A stretch of DNA of 34,238 nucleotides, taken from NCBI GenBank assembly GCA_964534765.1, contig CAZHRJ010000013.1:1-34238 (forward strand). Reading direction: 5' to 3'. Every line of letters starts with the position of its first letter. The first letter of the stretch is position 1. This document shows, one piece after another, positions 1-7,223 of the stretch. A program made the translations under genes and the position numbers. Origin of the DNA: CAZHRJ01 sp964534765. GTDB taxonomy: Bacteria; Lindowbacteria; 2-12-FULL-62-27. The notes beneath the pieces were generated by a model that made no database searches, was not told the origin of the DNA, and saw only the letters and a list, made by a program, of their open reading frames with translations.

Positions 1-192
1 GAGAGCGGCTACAAGGCGAAGGTGGCGTTGGCGGCAATGCGAGAGGATCGGACGCTGGCGGAGCTGTCATCGCAATTGGGGGTCAACGGCAACCAGATCA
101 GCCGGTGGAAGCGAATAGCCATTGAGGCCCTGCCGGGAATTTTTGCGGACAAGAAGGCCAATGAGCGGCTACCCGTCTGTTCGTCGAACTGA
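1..192 (+). pseudogene. IS3-family transposase OrfA fragment
   Basis: An open frame runs from the window edge to a TGA at 190-192. It reads as the helix-turn-helix part of an IS3/IS911 OrfA protein (HTH_Tnp_1 type): YKAKVALAAMREDRTLAELS followed by the typical NQISRWKR segment, then FADKKANE. After that the frame changes to unrelated residues and stops. No leucine-zipper tail, OrfB or inverted repeat follows, so this looks like a broken insertion-sequence remnant. The 5' end lies outside the window, so how much is missing upstream is unknown. Confidence 0.75.
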
Positions 193-279
193 TCAAAGTT
201 CATGGTTCACCTTCGACCTCTTTTACATTGTCACGTTCGTGTTTCAAACAGCGAATATCGTCCACGTATTTATCTACGG

Positions 280-945
280 TCAACGCCGCCCTTCCCCGAC
301 GATTTCAACGAGGGTACCCTCACCGGCGATCTCATAGAGTTCCAAGATGTCCTTATTTTTGAGCGCGACGCATCCCCGTGTCCAATTCTGCCGAAAATCT
401 ATGCTGGGATCACCCAGCGCTGGAACACCATGAATCCCGACTTCCCCGCCGATCCGGCTGTCGGTCGGTATGGTTTGTCCTCGTTTGGCTTTCAGATGCT
501 TTTGCCACGATTCGGCCGTTGGATAGTCAATCCACAAAAATCTCGTCCAGTGCCGGTGTGGATACTTCCCGCGTATCCTGAACCGCCCTTCCGGCGTGCA
601 CCCGTCACCTTCCCGCAATTTATCGCCAGCACCGAAGCCAAACACAGCCGGATATTCCTTCACCACGACGCCATCATATAGAGCCGCCAGTCTGTGAGTC
701 GATTTTTCGATCAAGATGGAGACTTTGGCAGCGTCGACGAAGCCCTCGTCAATGATATCCGTGATGGCCTTGTCGTAATTCTTGTAGATCCTGTCCTCCC
801 GCTGTTGATGCTTTTTCGCTGATGCCGGAACTGCCGGCCCCAGCACTTGATTTGCGATGCTCGTTCCGATGTAGCCCGGCGGATCAACACATGCAACCAC
901 CGCCAGAACGCAGAGGGCAACCAGTATCCCCCTTCTGATGGTCAT
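280..945 (-). CDS. Lipoprotein L,D-transpeptidase (YkuD domain)
   Basis: A 221-residue protein likely to crosslink peptidoglycan or anchor proteins to it in the periplasm. Residues 2-18 are a lipoprotein signal with lipobox VVAC (Cys19). The YkuD domain covers about 75-217. His172 (GIHG) and the nucleophile Cys192 in NWTRGCVAL form the family's catalytic signature. I chose the ATG at 945 because it overlaps the upstream stop as TGATG, which implies translational coupling, and because the signal peptide begins there; an in-frame GTG lies at 993. Substrate is not deducible. The nearest relative in the window by motif is the coiled-coil L,D-transpeptidase at 21087. Confidence 0.88.
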   Translation of the reverse strand: MTIRRGILVALCVLAVVACVDPPGYIGTSIANQVLGPAVPASAKKHQQREDRIYKNYDKAITDIIDEGFVDAAKVSILIEKSTHRLAALYDGVVVKEYPAVFGFGAGDKLREGDGCTPEGRFRIRGKYPHRHWTRFLWIDYPTAESWQKHLKAKRGQTIPTDSRIGGEVGIHGVPALGDPSIDFRQNWTRGCVALKNKDILELYEIAGEGTLVEIVGEGRR

Positions 946-1400
946 CACGCGGCCAGAGCGGTCACGGCAACGCCTTTTTGCCGTTTCAGACACAGCGCCC
1001 GTTTCAAAATCCGGATCCTCATGCCGGCCCAGAGCGAAAAGAGCATGTGCAGCTCCTCCTGCGCAACACCGCCGAGATTGAGGCGAAAGTTGTACGGGAA
1101 CGGTTGTCGTAGAGTCAGCCAGTCGCAGTTTGCCGCAGTCTCAATTTTCAGCCGGACCTGCTCACGGAAATGCGCGATACCCAATAGGCTCCGATGGACA
1201 GACGCAATAGCCCAGCTTCGGGCAGAACCCCGCAGCAGGGCGCACAGATAGACAACGTGATGCAAACCGTCCACCGTGCATTCCAGTGCCTGGACGCCAT
1301 CTTCGACTTGGAACAGGACGCGGTCAGCGTTTTTTGACAGGATGTCGAGATGCTCGCTCAGAACAATGGCAAATCGTGAGAATTTCTCTTTCGTCTCCAT
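945..1400 (-). CDS. Hypothetical protein upstream of and coupled to an L,D-transpeptidase
   Basis: An open frame of about 151 residues from the ATG at 1400 (a GTG at 1424 is also in frame) that I do not recognise. The N-terminal half is acidic and helical-looking; the C-terminal part is basic, with an Arg/Lys-rich end. Its TGA at 947-945 overlaps the ATG of the following transpeptidase gene (TGATG), the main argument that it is a real gene read from the same transcript. No convincing Shine-Dalgarno sequence precedes either start and no domain motif is visible, so it could be a chance frame or a decayed gene. Confidence 0.45.
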   Translation of the reverse strand: METKEKFSRFAIVLSEHLDILSKNADRVLFQVEDGVQALECTVDGLHHVVYLCALLRGSARSWAIASVHRSLLGIAHFREQVRLKIETAANCDWLTLRQPFPYNFRLNLGGVAQEELHMLFSLWAGMRIRILKRALCLKRQKGVAVTALAA

Positions 1401-1424
1401 GAAAGATACTGACGCAAACTCCAC

Positions 1425-1788
1425 GCCAAATAACGCAGGTCGATGCTAAATCTTCGGTAGTCCCTGACAAGGAAAGAGATTGGCAAATGACGGATGAAAT
1501 CCGCGCCCGGTATTGAGGGTTACGCCGACGGGATAACGTTACAGGGTTGTTACTTTCGAATCGGGCAGGAATCAGCCAAACACGGCCTCGCTCAATTATT
1601 CAACCGTTGGGGCAGTTTCCAACAGTCTGAATCCAATTCTATTGCAATTTTTCTCAATTTGGCGGTGTAAACTTTCCTGTGAAACGCGTCCTTCTGGTAC
1701 AGATTTGGCTGCATGTTGACAATACACATCTCGCCGGATAACGCGGCCCGAACTGAAATGCATGGTTCGCTGAAGGAGGCGACAACCC
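1425..1788. other. Gene-free stretch of about 360 bases
   Basis: This lies between two divergent genes and probably contains their promoters. I see no RNA gene, repeat or strong consensus promoter. The only clear element is the ribosome-binding site AAGGAGG at 1773-1779 for the plus-strand gene at 1789. Confidence 0.4.
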
Positions 1789-2205
1789 ATGGTCAATTTT
1801 GAAAAGGCTGTCGAAGCCATATGGGACGGAGTTTCAGAGAAGACGCGGGATAACGGTAAATTGAGAGTCGGCGGAAACAAAAAAATTAGGATTGAGTATG
1901 ATTATGGCCAGCAAGACAACAAAGGCCGGATACGACGACAGATGAGGATTATTAGTCAGGTGAATAAAGGCCAGGCTGTCTATATATTTGAAGTGGTGGA
2001 CCCGCACCCGCATGCCGCAGTTGTGATTCTCGATAATTGTGTGAATCCGGAACCGGTGTATCTTGACCATACCGATGAGCCGGTATATCGCTTCTGCAGA
2101 AACGCGCAAGTGTATTTTGAAACGCTCGATGACATGATGAATTTTATTGAACATATGGATGACTCGAATACTTGGGAAAAGGCAATTGAAAAAGGTGAAA
2201 ACTGA
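1789..2205 (+). CDS. Hypothetical protein, first gene of a DUF6745 operon
   Basis: A 138-residue soluble protein with no signal peptide or membrane segment. AAGGAGG at 1773-1779 sits 9 bases before the ATG, a strong ribosome-binding site. The protein is rich in aromatic and acidic residues and ends in a charged helix. I recognise no family. Its TGA overlaps the ATG of a small downstream frame (TGATG at 2203-2207), so it probably heads a short operon that continues to the DUF6745 gene at 2324. The position between an IS fragment and a toxin-antitoxin region suggests accessory DNA. Confidence 0.7.
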   Translation: MVNFEKAVEAIWDGVSEKTRDNGKLRVGGNKKIRIEYDYGQQDNKGRIRRQMRIISQVNKGQAVYIFEVVDPHPHAAVVILDNCVNPEPVYLDHTDEPVYRFCRNAQVYFETLDDMMNFIEHMDDSNTWEKAIEKGEN

Positions 2206-2314
2206 TGTGTCTGGCCAAAGAAGTTGATGCTTTTCAAAAAGAGAAGTGGTTGAGGCGCTTGCTATGTGGAATTTGTTCCCGGTGTTAGAGCGGAAGAAAG
2301 GCAAAGGAGGATAG
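2205..2314 (+). pseudogene. Small gene apparently frameshifted at an A5 run
   Basis: Starting at the ATG that overlaps the previous stop, the frame reads MCLAKEVDAFQKEKW and ends at 2288. Shifting by -1 after the A run at 2236-2240 instead gives a coherent continuation, QKREVVEALAMWNLF, then a Lys/Gly-rich end and a TAG at 2312-2314, about 36 residues in all. The joined product looks more protein-like than either frame alone. This may be a sequencing or assembly indel, a real mutation, or -1 slippage. No family recognised. Confidence 0.4.
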
Positions 2315-2323
2315 GCAGGAGCC

Positions 2324-3733
2324 TTGAACAAATTCGAGATTCAGTGGGACCGGCTTCGGGGAGAGTTGGACGCGCATGTCCGCCTCTGGCAGGACGCCAT
2401 CGACTCGACCCATGTCGATCAAACGGTGCTGGTGGAGACTGTCGGGGATTTCTACCGGTGGCTGGGGCATCCATTGCCGGAAACGATCGAGTTTGTCTCC
2501 TTTCCGACGATCCCGCAGGTATGTACCACGATGTTCGGACTGGAGCCCATCTGTTCGGAGGATTTTGTTTCCGAGAAACTTGTGTCCGATGGCCTCCGAC
2601 TGATCTACGACACGTGGCTTGAATCTATCGTTTCAAAAGATTTCGATCCGGATTGCATCTCCGATCTGGCCATCAACGGGATTTTTCATATGGGAAGCAC
2701 CTGGCCCGTTCTTGCGCCCGACCCCAAGGTCGAGATGATGAACGCCTTGAAGATGCACCTCCTTGACAAGACGATCAACTTCATCAATGTCAGCATATCC
2801 CCCTCGTTGACGCACAATCGGCTCGCGATCGTTTATAGAGGATTCTCCAACACGCTCCATTTATCGCTGGCCACGCTCTGCGGACAGGATTTTCACATCG
2901 TCCGTGAGGCGTTCGAAAGAGCGGCGCGGACGACTGAACGATTCGCGTCCAGGCAATGGAACTGGCGGGAATACATCAAACATGAATTGTCGCACCCCAA
3001 CCCGCCCATACCCATTTATAATTTTGGCCGCGAGTACCCTCTCATTTTTCTAATGTGGGAGCACCCAGCGATTGGAGGAAGGGCGTCCATGACGAATCCA
3101 GCCGAGATCGGATGTTATTATGTCATCGCGTCACTTTTTAATCCAACCCAATCCATCGCCAACTTCGAATTTCTGAAATCGCTCATCCGTTTTTACGGAA
3201 ACGGCGGGTGGTCGATTCTCCCGACCGCCAAAATCGCGTACGTCCTGCTGAAACCCCGCGCGGTGCATGTCGACGCGGCCGACCGGCTGCACGGCGACGG
3301 CCAGCCGGCATTGGTATTTCAGGACGGCGTTCGGCTCTACATCGATCACGGCCTCGCGCTTCCGCCCAAAGTCGCGATCCATCCCGAGCGATTGACTGTG
3401 CGGGAAATTCTGGAAGAACGCAACGTGGAACTCCGCAGAGCGATGATCAGCCGCAAGGGTCTGGCGTCGTTTTTGCGGGAAGCCGATCCGACCCTGCTGG
3501 ACGCCGATTATGAGAGGCACAATCCGAATCCCCGGAAACTATACCGGCTGTCTATCCCGCGCGACGAACCGATCGTGGCGCTTCATGTCGTCGATCCGGC
3601 GAAGAAGCGTCTGGGCCTGCCCGCGGACGTGTTATTGCGCGTGCCGCCGAGCATGGAAACGTGCGCGCAGGCGGCGGCGTGGACGTTTGGGTTTGGAAAT
3701 CCGGCGGATTACCGGCCCTCTTTGGAGGAATAA
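2324..3733 (+). CDS. DUF6745 domain protein
   Basis: A 469-residue cytoplasmic-looking protein. The C-terminal third carries the features I associate with DUF6745: a DxxDRLHGDGQPAL segment, DGVRLYIDHG, LTVREILEERNVELRRAM near residue 360, LLRVPPSMETCAQAAAW and an ending PADYRPSLEE. The molecular role of the family is unknown to me. An in-frame TAG at 2312 means translation must begin after it; TTG at 2324 is the first possible start, with AAAGGAGG at 2303-2310 upstream. It is the last gene of the short operon starting at 1789. Family membership is fairly secure; function is not. Confidence 0.8.
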   Translation: MNKFEIQWDRLRGELDAHVRLWQDAIDSTHVDQTVLVETVGDFYRWLGHPLPETIEFVSFPTIPQVCTTMFGLEPICSEDFVSEKLVSDGLRLIYDTWLESIVSKDFDPDCISDLAINGIFHMGSTWPVLAPDPKVEMMNALKMHLLDKTINFINVSISPSLTHNRLAIVYRGFSNTLHLSLATLCGQDFHIVREAFERAARTTERFASRQWNWREYIKHELSHPNPPIPIYNFGREYPLIFLMWEHPAIGGRASMTNPAEIGCYYVIASLFNPTQSIANFEFLKSLIRFYGNGGWSILPTAKIAYVLLKPRAVHVDAADRLHGDGQPALVFQDGVRLYIDHGLALPPKVAIHPERLTVREILEERNVELRRAMISRKGLASFLREADPTLLDADYERHNPNPRKLYRLSIPRDEPIVALHVVDPAKKRLGLPADVLLRVPPSMETCAQAAAWTFGFGNPADYRPSLEE

Positions 3734-3744
3734 ACCCGTCAGTG

Positions 3745-4416
3745 CTACGCCCACATCCGACGGCCGCGTTTCTTGAAAATCCCAATCAGCCCCAGCCCCG
3801 CCACAAACCCGCCAATGTGCGCCCACCACGCCACCCCGCCGCCCTCGTCGCCGCCGAGCGTGGACCAGCCGCTGAAAAGTTGCATCACGAACCACATAAT
3901 GAGCATGAGCCACGCCGGAAGATACACGATCCTGGAAAATGATCCGATCGGGACAAGACACATGACGCGGGCGCGGGGATACAGGAGTAAATACGCGCCG
4001 AGAATGCCGGAGATCGCGCCGCTGGCACCGACGCACGGCACACGCGACATCGGCGCCGACAATATGTGCGCCCCGCTCGCGGCCAGACCGCACAACAGAT
4101 AAAAGAGAATGAATTTGATTCGGCCGGTCGAGTCCTCTATGTTGTTTCCGAATATCCACAGATACAGCATATTTCCGATGAGGTGCATCCATCCGCCGTG
4201 GAGAAACATCGACGTGAACAGACTGCCGTAGACCGTCAGGGCCGGCGGTTCGACGATCAGCGCCGGTATGGCCGCATATTGCATGAAGAACGCCCCGGCC
4301 AGTTCTCCCTGCGGCAACGACAGCTCATAGAAAAACACGAGCACGTTCAGGACGATCAGGCCGACCGTCAGATACGAAAACGACTCAGTCGGGTTATCGT
4401 CGTGGAGCGGGATCAA
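3745..4416 (-). CDS. Rhomboid family intramembrane serine protease
   Basis: A 223-residue polytopic inner-membrane protein with about six hydrophobic segments. The catalytic Ser132 is in GASGAISG and its partner His200 in AHIGGFVAG; His78 and Asn82 (HLIGN) are the conserved residues of the second helix. It would cleave transmembrane segments of unidentified substrates. Its ATG overlaps the stop of the upstream HD-nucleotidyltransferase gene (ATGA at 4416-4413), so the two are probably co-translated. It converges on the DUF6745 gene, only 11 bases away. Confidence 0.92.
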   Translation of the reverse strand: MIPLHDDNPTESFSYLTVGLIVLNVLVFFYELSLPQGELAGAFFMQYAAIPALIVEPPALTVYGSLFTSMFLHGGWMHLIGNMLYLWIFGNNIEDSTGRIKFILFYLLCGLAASGAHILSAPMSRVPCVGASGAISGILGAYLLLYPRARVMCLVPIGSFSRIVYLPAWLMLIMWFVMQLFSGWSTLGGDEGGGVAWWAHIGGFVAGLGLIGIFKKRGRRMWA

Positions 4417-5783
4417 TGGTGGTCACTCCAAACGTCGTCCAGCGTTTCTCTGAACAGCGCGTCCAACAGCGCATTGTCCGGAACTTTATCGATCCATGTT
4501 TTCAGGAGGCTCTCAAACCGCGCAAGTTCCGATTCGACAAACTTGTTGATGATGCCGATTCTCGGCTCCAAGTCCAGTTCATCGCCGGCCAGTTTGCGGG
4601 CCAGCAGTTTCCGAACTTCTTCGGCAAGCGTCCCATCGGATGACGGCAAGAACCCCGTCAGTTTTTGGAACTCCATCGGCGGCATCGTCTGAAATTTTTC
4701 AATCCACCGGCAGGCCAGGATCGGGCGCAGGACATAGAAGAATTTTTTGATCCGGACGAGATCGTCCTTCAGGTACTGCCGGAAATTTCCCTGCGCGATG
4801 TGCAGGTAGTGATGGGCGCAGGCCTTTGGAGAGAAAACCTCCTTTGCCATGTTGCGCATCTTCCGGGCCGCGCCGTGGCGCTCAAGATATTGGATGGGAG
4901 ATTCCAGCCATTCCAAAAGAGGCGGGTTCGATTTTCTGAAAAGTTTCAGCGCCTTGCGCAGTTCCCAGCCGTTGATGTCCAGGTCGTCATGCACAGGTAC
5001 CTCGATCACGTCCCGTTTTTCGTCGAGGCTCAAATACCATTCGGGCCGATGAACGTAGATAAACCGGACATCGTAATCGCTGTCCTTCGACGGGAATCCC
5101 CATGCGCGGCTGCCTGACTCGCAGGCGTACAGGATTCGAACGTCCTCCGATTGCTCGATTTTCTGTAATTCCGCCACGATGGATTCATGCCGCCCGACAC
5201 TGACCGGCGCAGCGTCGGACACCGGCCTTGCGTTGCCGGAATCCGGCGGCTTGAATGCGCACGTCTCGTCAAAAATCCTCTCCAACGCCTCGTGCGTTCT
5301 CCGCATCCTATCCACCACGGCCTTTGCCCAGTCGAAATACTCTCGGCGACGTTCCAGATGCCAGCCGGCCGGCGGGTTTGACGCGATCTCCCGCAGGTTT
5401 GAGATTTTGTCCGCCAGTTTGACGAGTTTGGCTTCGCGGCTGATATGCGCCGCGTGCTCGATTTGCAGCCGCTTGCGCTCGGCCTTCTGGAGGCTCTTGT
5501 CGTCCGACACCTCGGCGACGATTCGCGCCACGTCCGGACCGAACAGGCGTTCGAGTTCCTCGCGGGTCGCGCCGGTGTCCTCGATGGTGTCGTGGAGGAG
5601 CGCCGCCGCGAGCACGACCGGATCCATGACGCCGCCTTCGTTGCACAGGATGTTGGCAACGTCGATGGGGTGGTTGATGTAGGGCGCGGCGTCGGCGCCT
5701 TTGCGGCGCTGGGCGCGGTGCTTGTCGGCGGCGAAGGCGAGGGCTTGGAGGATAAAGGAAAGATCATCGCTCATGGAGGACAT
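4413..5783 (-). CDS. Fusion of MESH1/SpoT-type HD hydrolase and RlaP-type nucleotidyltransferase
   Basis: A 456-residue two-domain protein. Residues 5-177 are an HD_4 phosphohydrolase like MESH1 or the hydrolase half of RelA/SpoT: NHPIDVANIL with His38, LLHDTIEDT with His64-Asp65, and LVKLADKISNL. Members of that family act on ppGpp or NADPH. Residues 197-456 match the RlaP family (PF10127, DNA polymerase beta superfamily), with CESGSRAWGF, the DSDYDVRFIY metal site (Asp236, Asp238) and DINGWELRKALKLFRKSNPP. A short linker rich in Pro and Ala joins the domains; the frame is continuous. It overlaps the rhomboid gene by 4 bases. There is no clear ribosome-binding site; an alternative ATG is at 5774. 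Combined function is unknown. Confidence 0.9.
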   Translation of the reverse strand: MSSMSDDLSFILQALAFAADKHRAQRRKGADAAPYINHPIDVANILCNEGGVMDPVVLAAALLHDTIEDTGATREELERLFGPDVARIVAEVSDDKSLQKAERKRLQIEHAAHISREAKLVKLADKISNLREIASNPPAGWHLERRREYFDWAKAVVDRMRRTHEALERIFDETCAFKPPDSGNARPVSDAAPVSVGRHESIVAELQKIEQSEDVRILYACESGSRAWGFPSKDSDYDVRFIYVHRPEWYLSLDEKRDVIEVPVHDDLDINGWELRKALKLFRKSNPPLLEWLESPIQYLERHGAARKMRNMAKEVFSPKACAHHYLHIAQGNFRQYLKDDLVRIKKFFYVLRPILACRWIEKFQTMPPMEFQKLTGFLPSSDGTLAEEVRKLLARKLAGDELDLEPRIGIINKFVESELARFESLLKTWIDKVPDNALLDALFRETLDDVWSDHH

Positions 5784-5914
5784 TCAAATACATTTTCGCG
5801 GCATCTACAATAATCAGCCGGCAACGCCTCGAAGTATAGACCAGATACGGATCATCGGATGGCGGTTCACGTCGATTTGACAGGGAACCGACGGTAATGT
5901 AATGTATTACCCAG

Positions 5915-6199
5915 ATGGCGAGCTTGCGTATTGGGGATATCGAATGGGATGCGGGGAATGTCCTGCATTTGGAATTGAATCACGGCATACGACCGGAAGA
6001 GGCGGAGGATGTGTTTGCCGGCGAACCCCGCGTGCGCAAGACGAAGAAGGGACATTACAAGGCGTTCGGCAGAACATCGGCGGGGCGGCTGCTTGTGATC
6101 GTATTTGAAATGAAGCCCAAACAGACGGCAAGACCCATCACGGGATGGGACATGGACTCGGCGGAAGCGGGCTATTACAGAAACATGAAAGGAAAATAG
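5915..6199 (+). CDS. brnT: BrnT-like type II toxin
   Basis: A 94-residue protein resembling BrnT ribonuclease toxins (RelE-like fold): IEWDAGNVLHLELNHGIRPE, then EDVFAGEP, a central GRLLVIVFEM strand, and a C-terminal ITGWDMDSAEAGYYRNMK corresponding to the family's ARxAxxxERRRYE region. BrnT toxins cut mRNA and are neutralised by BrnA. Only 3 bases separate it from the next gene, the usual toxin-first order. The ATG at 5915 has no strong ribosome-binding site. Similarity is moderate, so another RelE-fold toxin is possible. Confidence 0.72.
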   Translation: MASLRIGDIEWDAGNVLHLELNHGIRPEEAEDVFAGEPRVRKTKKGHYKAFGRTSAGRLLVIVFEMKPKQTARPITGWDMDSAEAGYYRNMKGK

Positions 6200-6202
6200 A
6201 CC

Positions 6203-6496
6203 ATGGCGGACAAGGCATCCCGAAACAGGCTGAACATGGCCGAATATTACGACCGGCGGCGGCACGATCAGAACGATCTCTCGACTGAGCCGGTGGAATT
6301 CTCTCTGACGGAGGAGCTGAAAAAAGACATCCGTTCCGGCAAACGCCGGCGGCATCTTCAGAACCTCTCCATCAAGCTCGACCCTGTGCAAATCCAGGCG
6401 ATCCGAAAAATCGCCACCATGAAATCCATGCCCTATCAGACGTTCATCCGTCATTTGCTCGGCGAATGCATCAAACGCGAATTGCATGCGATCTGA
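6203..6496 (+). CDS. brnA: BrnA/CopG-like antitoxin
   Basis: A 97-residue protein with a polar N-terminus (MAEYYDRRRHDQ) and a C-terminal ribbon-helix-helix-like segment, NLSIKLDPVQIQAIRKIATM followed by PYQTFIRHLLGECIKRE, as in BrnA/CopG antitoxins that bind the toxin and repress their own operon. It follows the toxin by 3 bases. I infer pair function from gene order and motifs. Confidence 0.7.
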   Translation: MADKASRNRLNMAEYYDRRRHDQNDLSTEPVEFSLTEELKKDIRSGKRRRHLQNLSIKLDPVQIQAIRKIATMKSMPYQTFIRHLLGECIKRELHAI

Positions 6497-6512
6497 TTTG
6501 TCCGGTAAGTTC

Positions 6513-6531
6513 TGGGTACAAATTGGGTACA
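6513..6531. repeat. 19-bp direct repeat, copy 1
   Basis: TGGGTACAAATTGGGTACA, itself two tandem TGGGTACA units separated by AAT. An identical copy lies at 6932-6950. The two copies bracket the tRNA-Ser fragment and the palindromic element, so they may be borders of an inserted or excised segment. Confidence 0.8.
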
Positions 6532-6656
6532 AAACATGGGTATCTCGGCGCATTTTGGCGCATGTCAGTTCATCCGGGTGCAGTCGTAACAGACTGGCGA
6601 TTACGAGAATACAAAATAACTCGAACGAGGACAAATACTTAAAAAAACGCTGATTG

Positions 6657-6698
6657 CGATTTCGAGTCGTGCTCCTTCGTCCACTCGGACACCTCTCC
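6657..6698 (-). pseudogene. tRNA-Ser(CGA) 5' half, truncated
   Basis: The reverse complement starts GGAGAGGTGTCCGAGTGGAC and continues GAAGGAGCACGACTCGAAATCG. These are the acceptor 5' strand, D-arm and anticodon loop (CTCGAAA, anticodon CGA) of a bacterial tRNA-Ser. After three of the five anticodon-stem pairs the match ends: the long variable arm, T-arm and 3' acceptor strand (a CCTCTCC partner) are absent in the next 150 bases. It is therefore a broken gene, probably cut by recombination at a tRNA attachment site. Confidence 0.8.
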
Positions 6699-6794
6699 AT
6701 AATTTGTATCTCACCGTCACATCAACAAGTTGTCGACTCCCATGAAATAAATCCATTTACTAATGGGAGCCGATTATGCTTGACAGGTCCCGCT

Positions 6795-6877
6795 CGTCAT
6801 TCCCGCTAAAGCGGGAATCCAGAGGCTGTCCCCCGATCGGATACGGTGACTGGACCCCCGCTTTCGCGGGGGTGACG
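6795..6877. repeat. Dispersed palindromic repeat element, copy 1
   Basis: Outer arms CGTCATTCCCGC and a matching GGGGGTGACG enclose two small hairpins, TTCCCGCTAAAGCGGGAA and CCCCCGCTTTCGCGGGGG, with internal CCAG/CTGG. This is the CGTCATTCCCGC...GGGAATCCAG class of short intergenic repeat common in many bacterial genomes. A second copy is at 34031-34104. It has no coding capacity. Confidence 0.85.
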
Positions 6878-6931
6878 ACCTTGCCGATGTGTCAAATATT
6901 TTCTGCTCCCAGTAGTGATTATTTCGCCGTT

Positions 6932-6950
6932 TGGGTACAAATTGGGTACA
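6932..6950. repeat. 19-bp direct repeat, copy 2
   Basis: Identical to 6513-6531 (TGGGTACAAATTGGGTACA), offset by 419 bases. Between them lie the truncated tRNA-Ser and the palindromic element. Confidence 0.8.
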
Positions 6951-7067
6951 CATCGGAGACATGTTCGTCCTAAATATACCGGTCGAATTTCGCCATCTGC
7001 TTGTCGTTCTTTTATCAAGGGTGACGTCGTACCGTAAGGTTACGTCGCGCGCTTTGGATTTTGCTTC

Positions 7068-7223
7068 GCGAGCGTGGACCCGGGCCTGAAAGACGCTGCC
7101 AGTCCGGAAAAGTTTCTCGCGCCGTATCCGCCGGACCGGATGGAGGCTTACAGGGTATCGCCGATGGTGAATTCTGCGAAGAGCTACAAACCGGAATACG
7201 TCGAGCCGATCTCTAAACTTTAA
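7068..7223 (+). pseudogene. SRAP (YedK) 3' remnant
   Basis: One frame reads DPGLKDAASPEKFLAPYPP, then DRMEAYRVSPMVNSAKSY and PEYVEPISKL before a TAA at 7221-7223. This matches the C-terminus of SOS-response-associated peptidases (SRAP/YedK/HMCES), which crosslink to abasic sites in single-stranded DNA. The catalytic Cys2 and the core of the roughly 200-residue protein are missing, and upstream sequence is unrelated. The end overlaps the 3' end of the convergent dinB gene by 11 bases. Confidence 0.72.

Larger units (their letters stand above)
6497..7067. other. Non-coding, recombination-scarred stretch
   Basis: Apart from the direct repeats, the tRNA-Ser remnant and the palindromic repeat listed separately, I see no credible gene here. 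Reading frames on either strand in this stretch are translations of the tRNA fragment or repeats. A small hairpin, CGTAAGGTTACG, lies near 7034-7045. Confidence 0.6.

Noticed and set aside
5867..6700. Long minus-strand open frame across the toxin-antitoxin region
   Set aside because: It starts inside the tRNA-Ser remnant (MERCPSGRR is a typical tRNA translation) and is antisense to the BrnT/BrnA-like genes.
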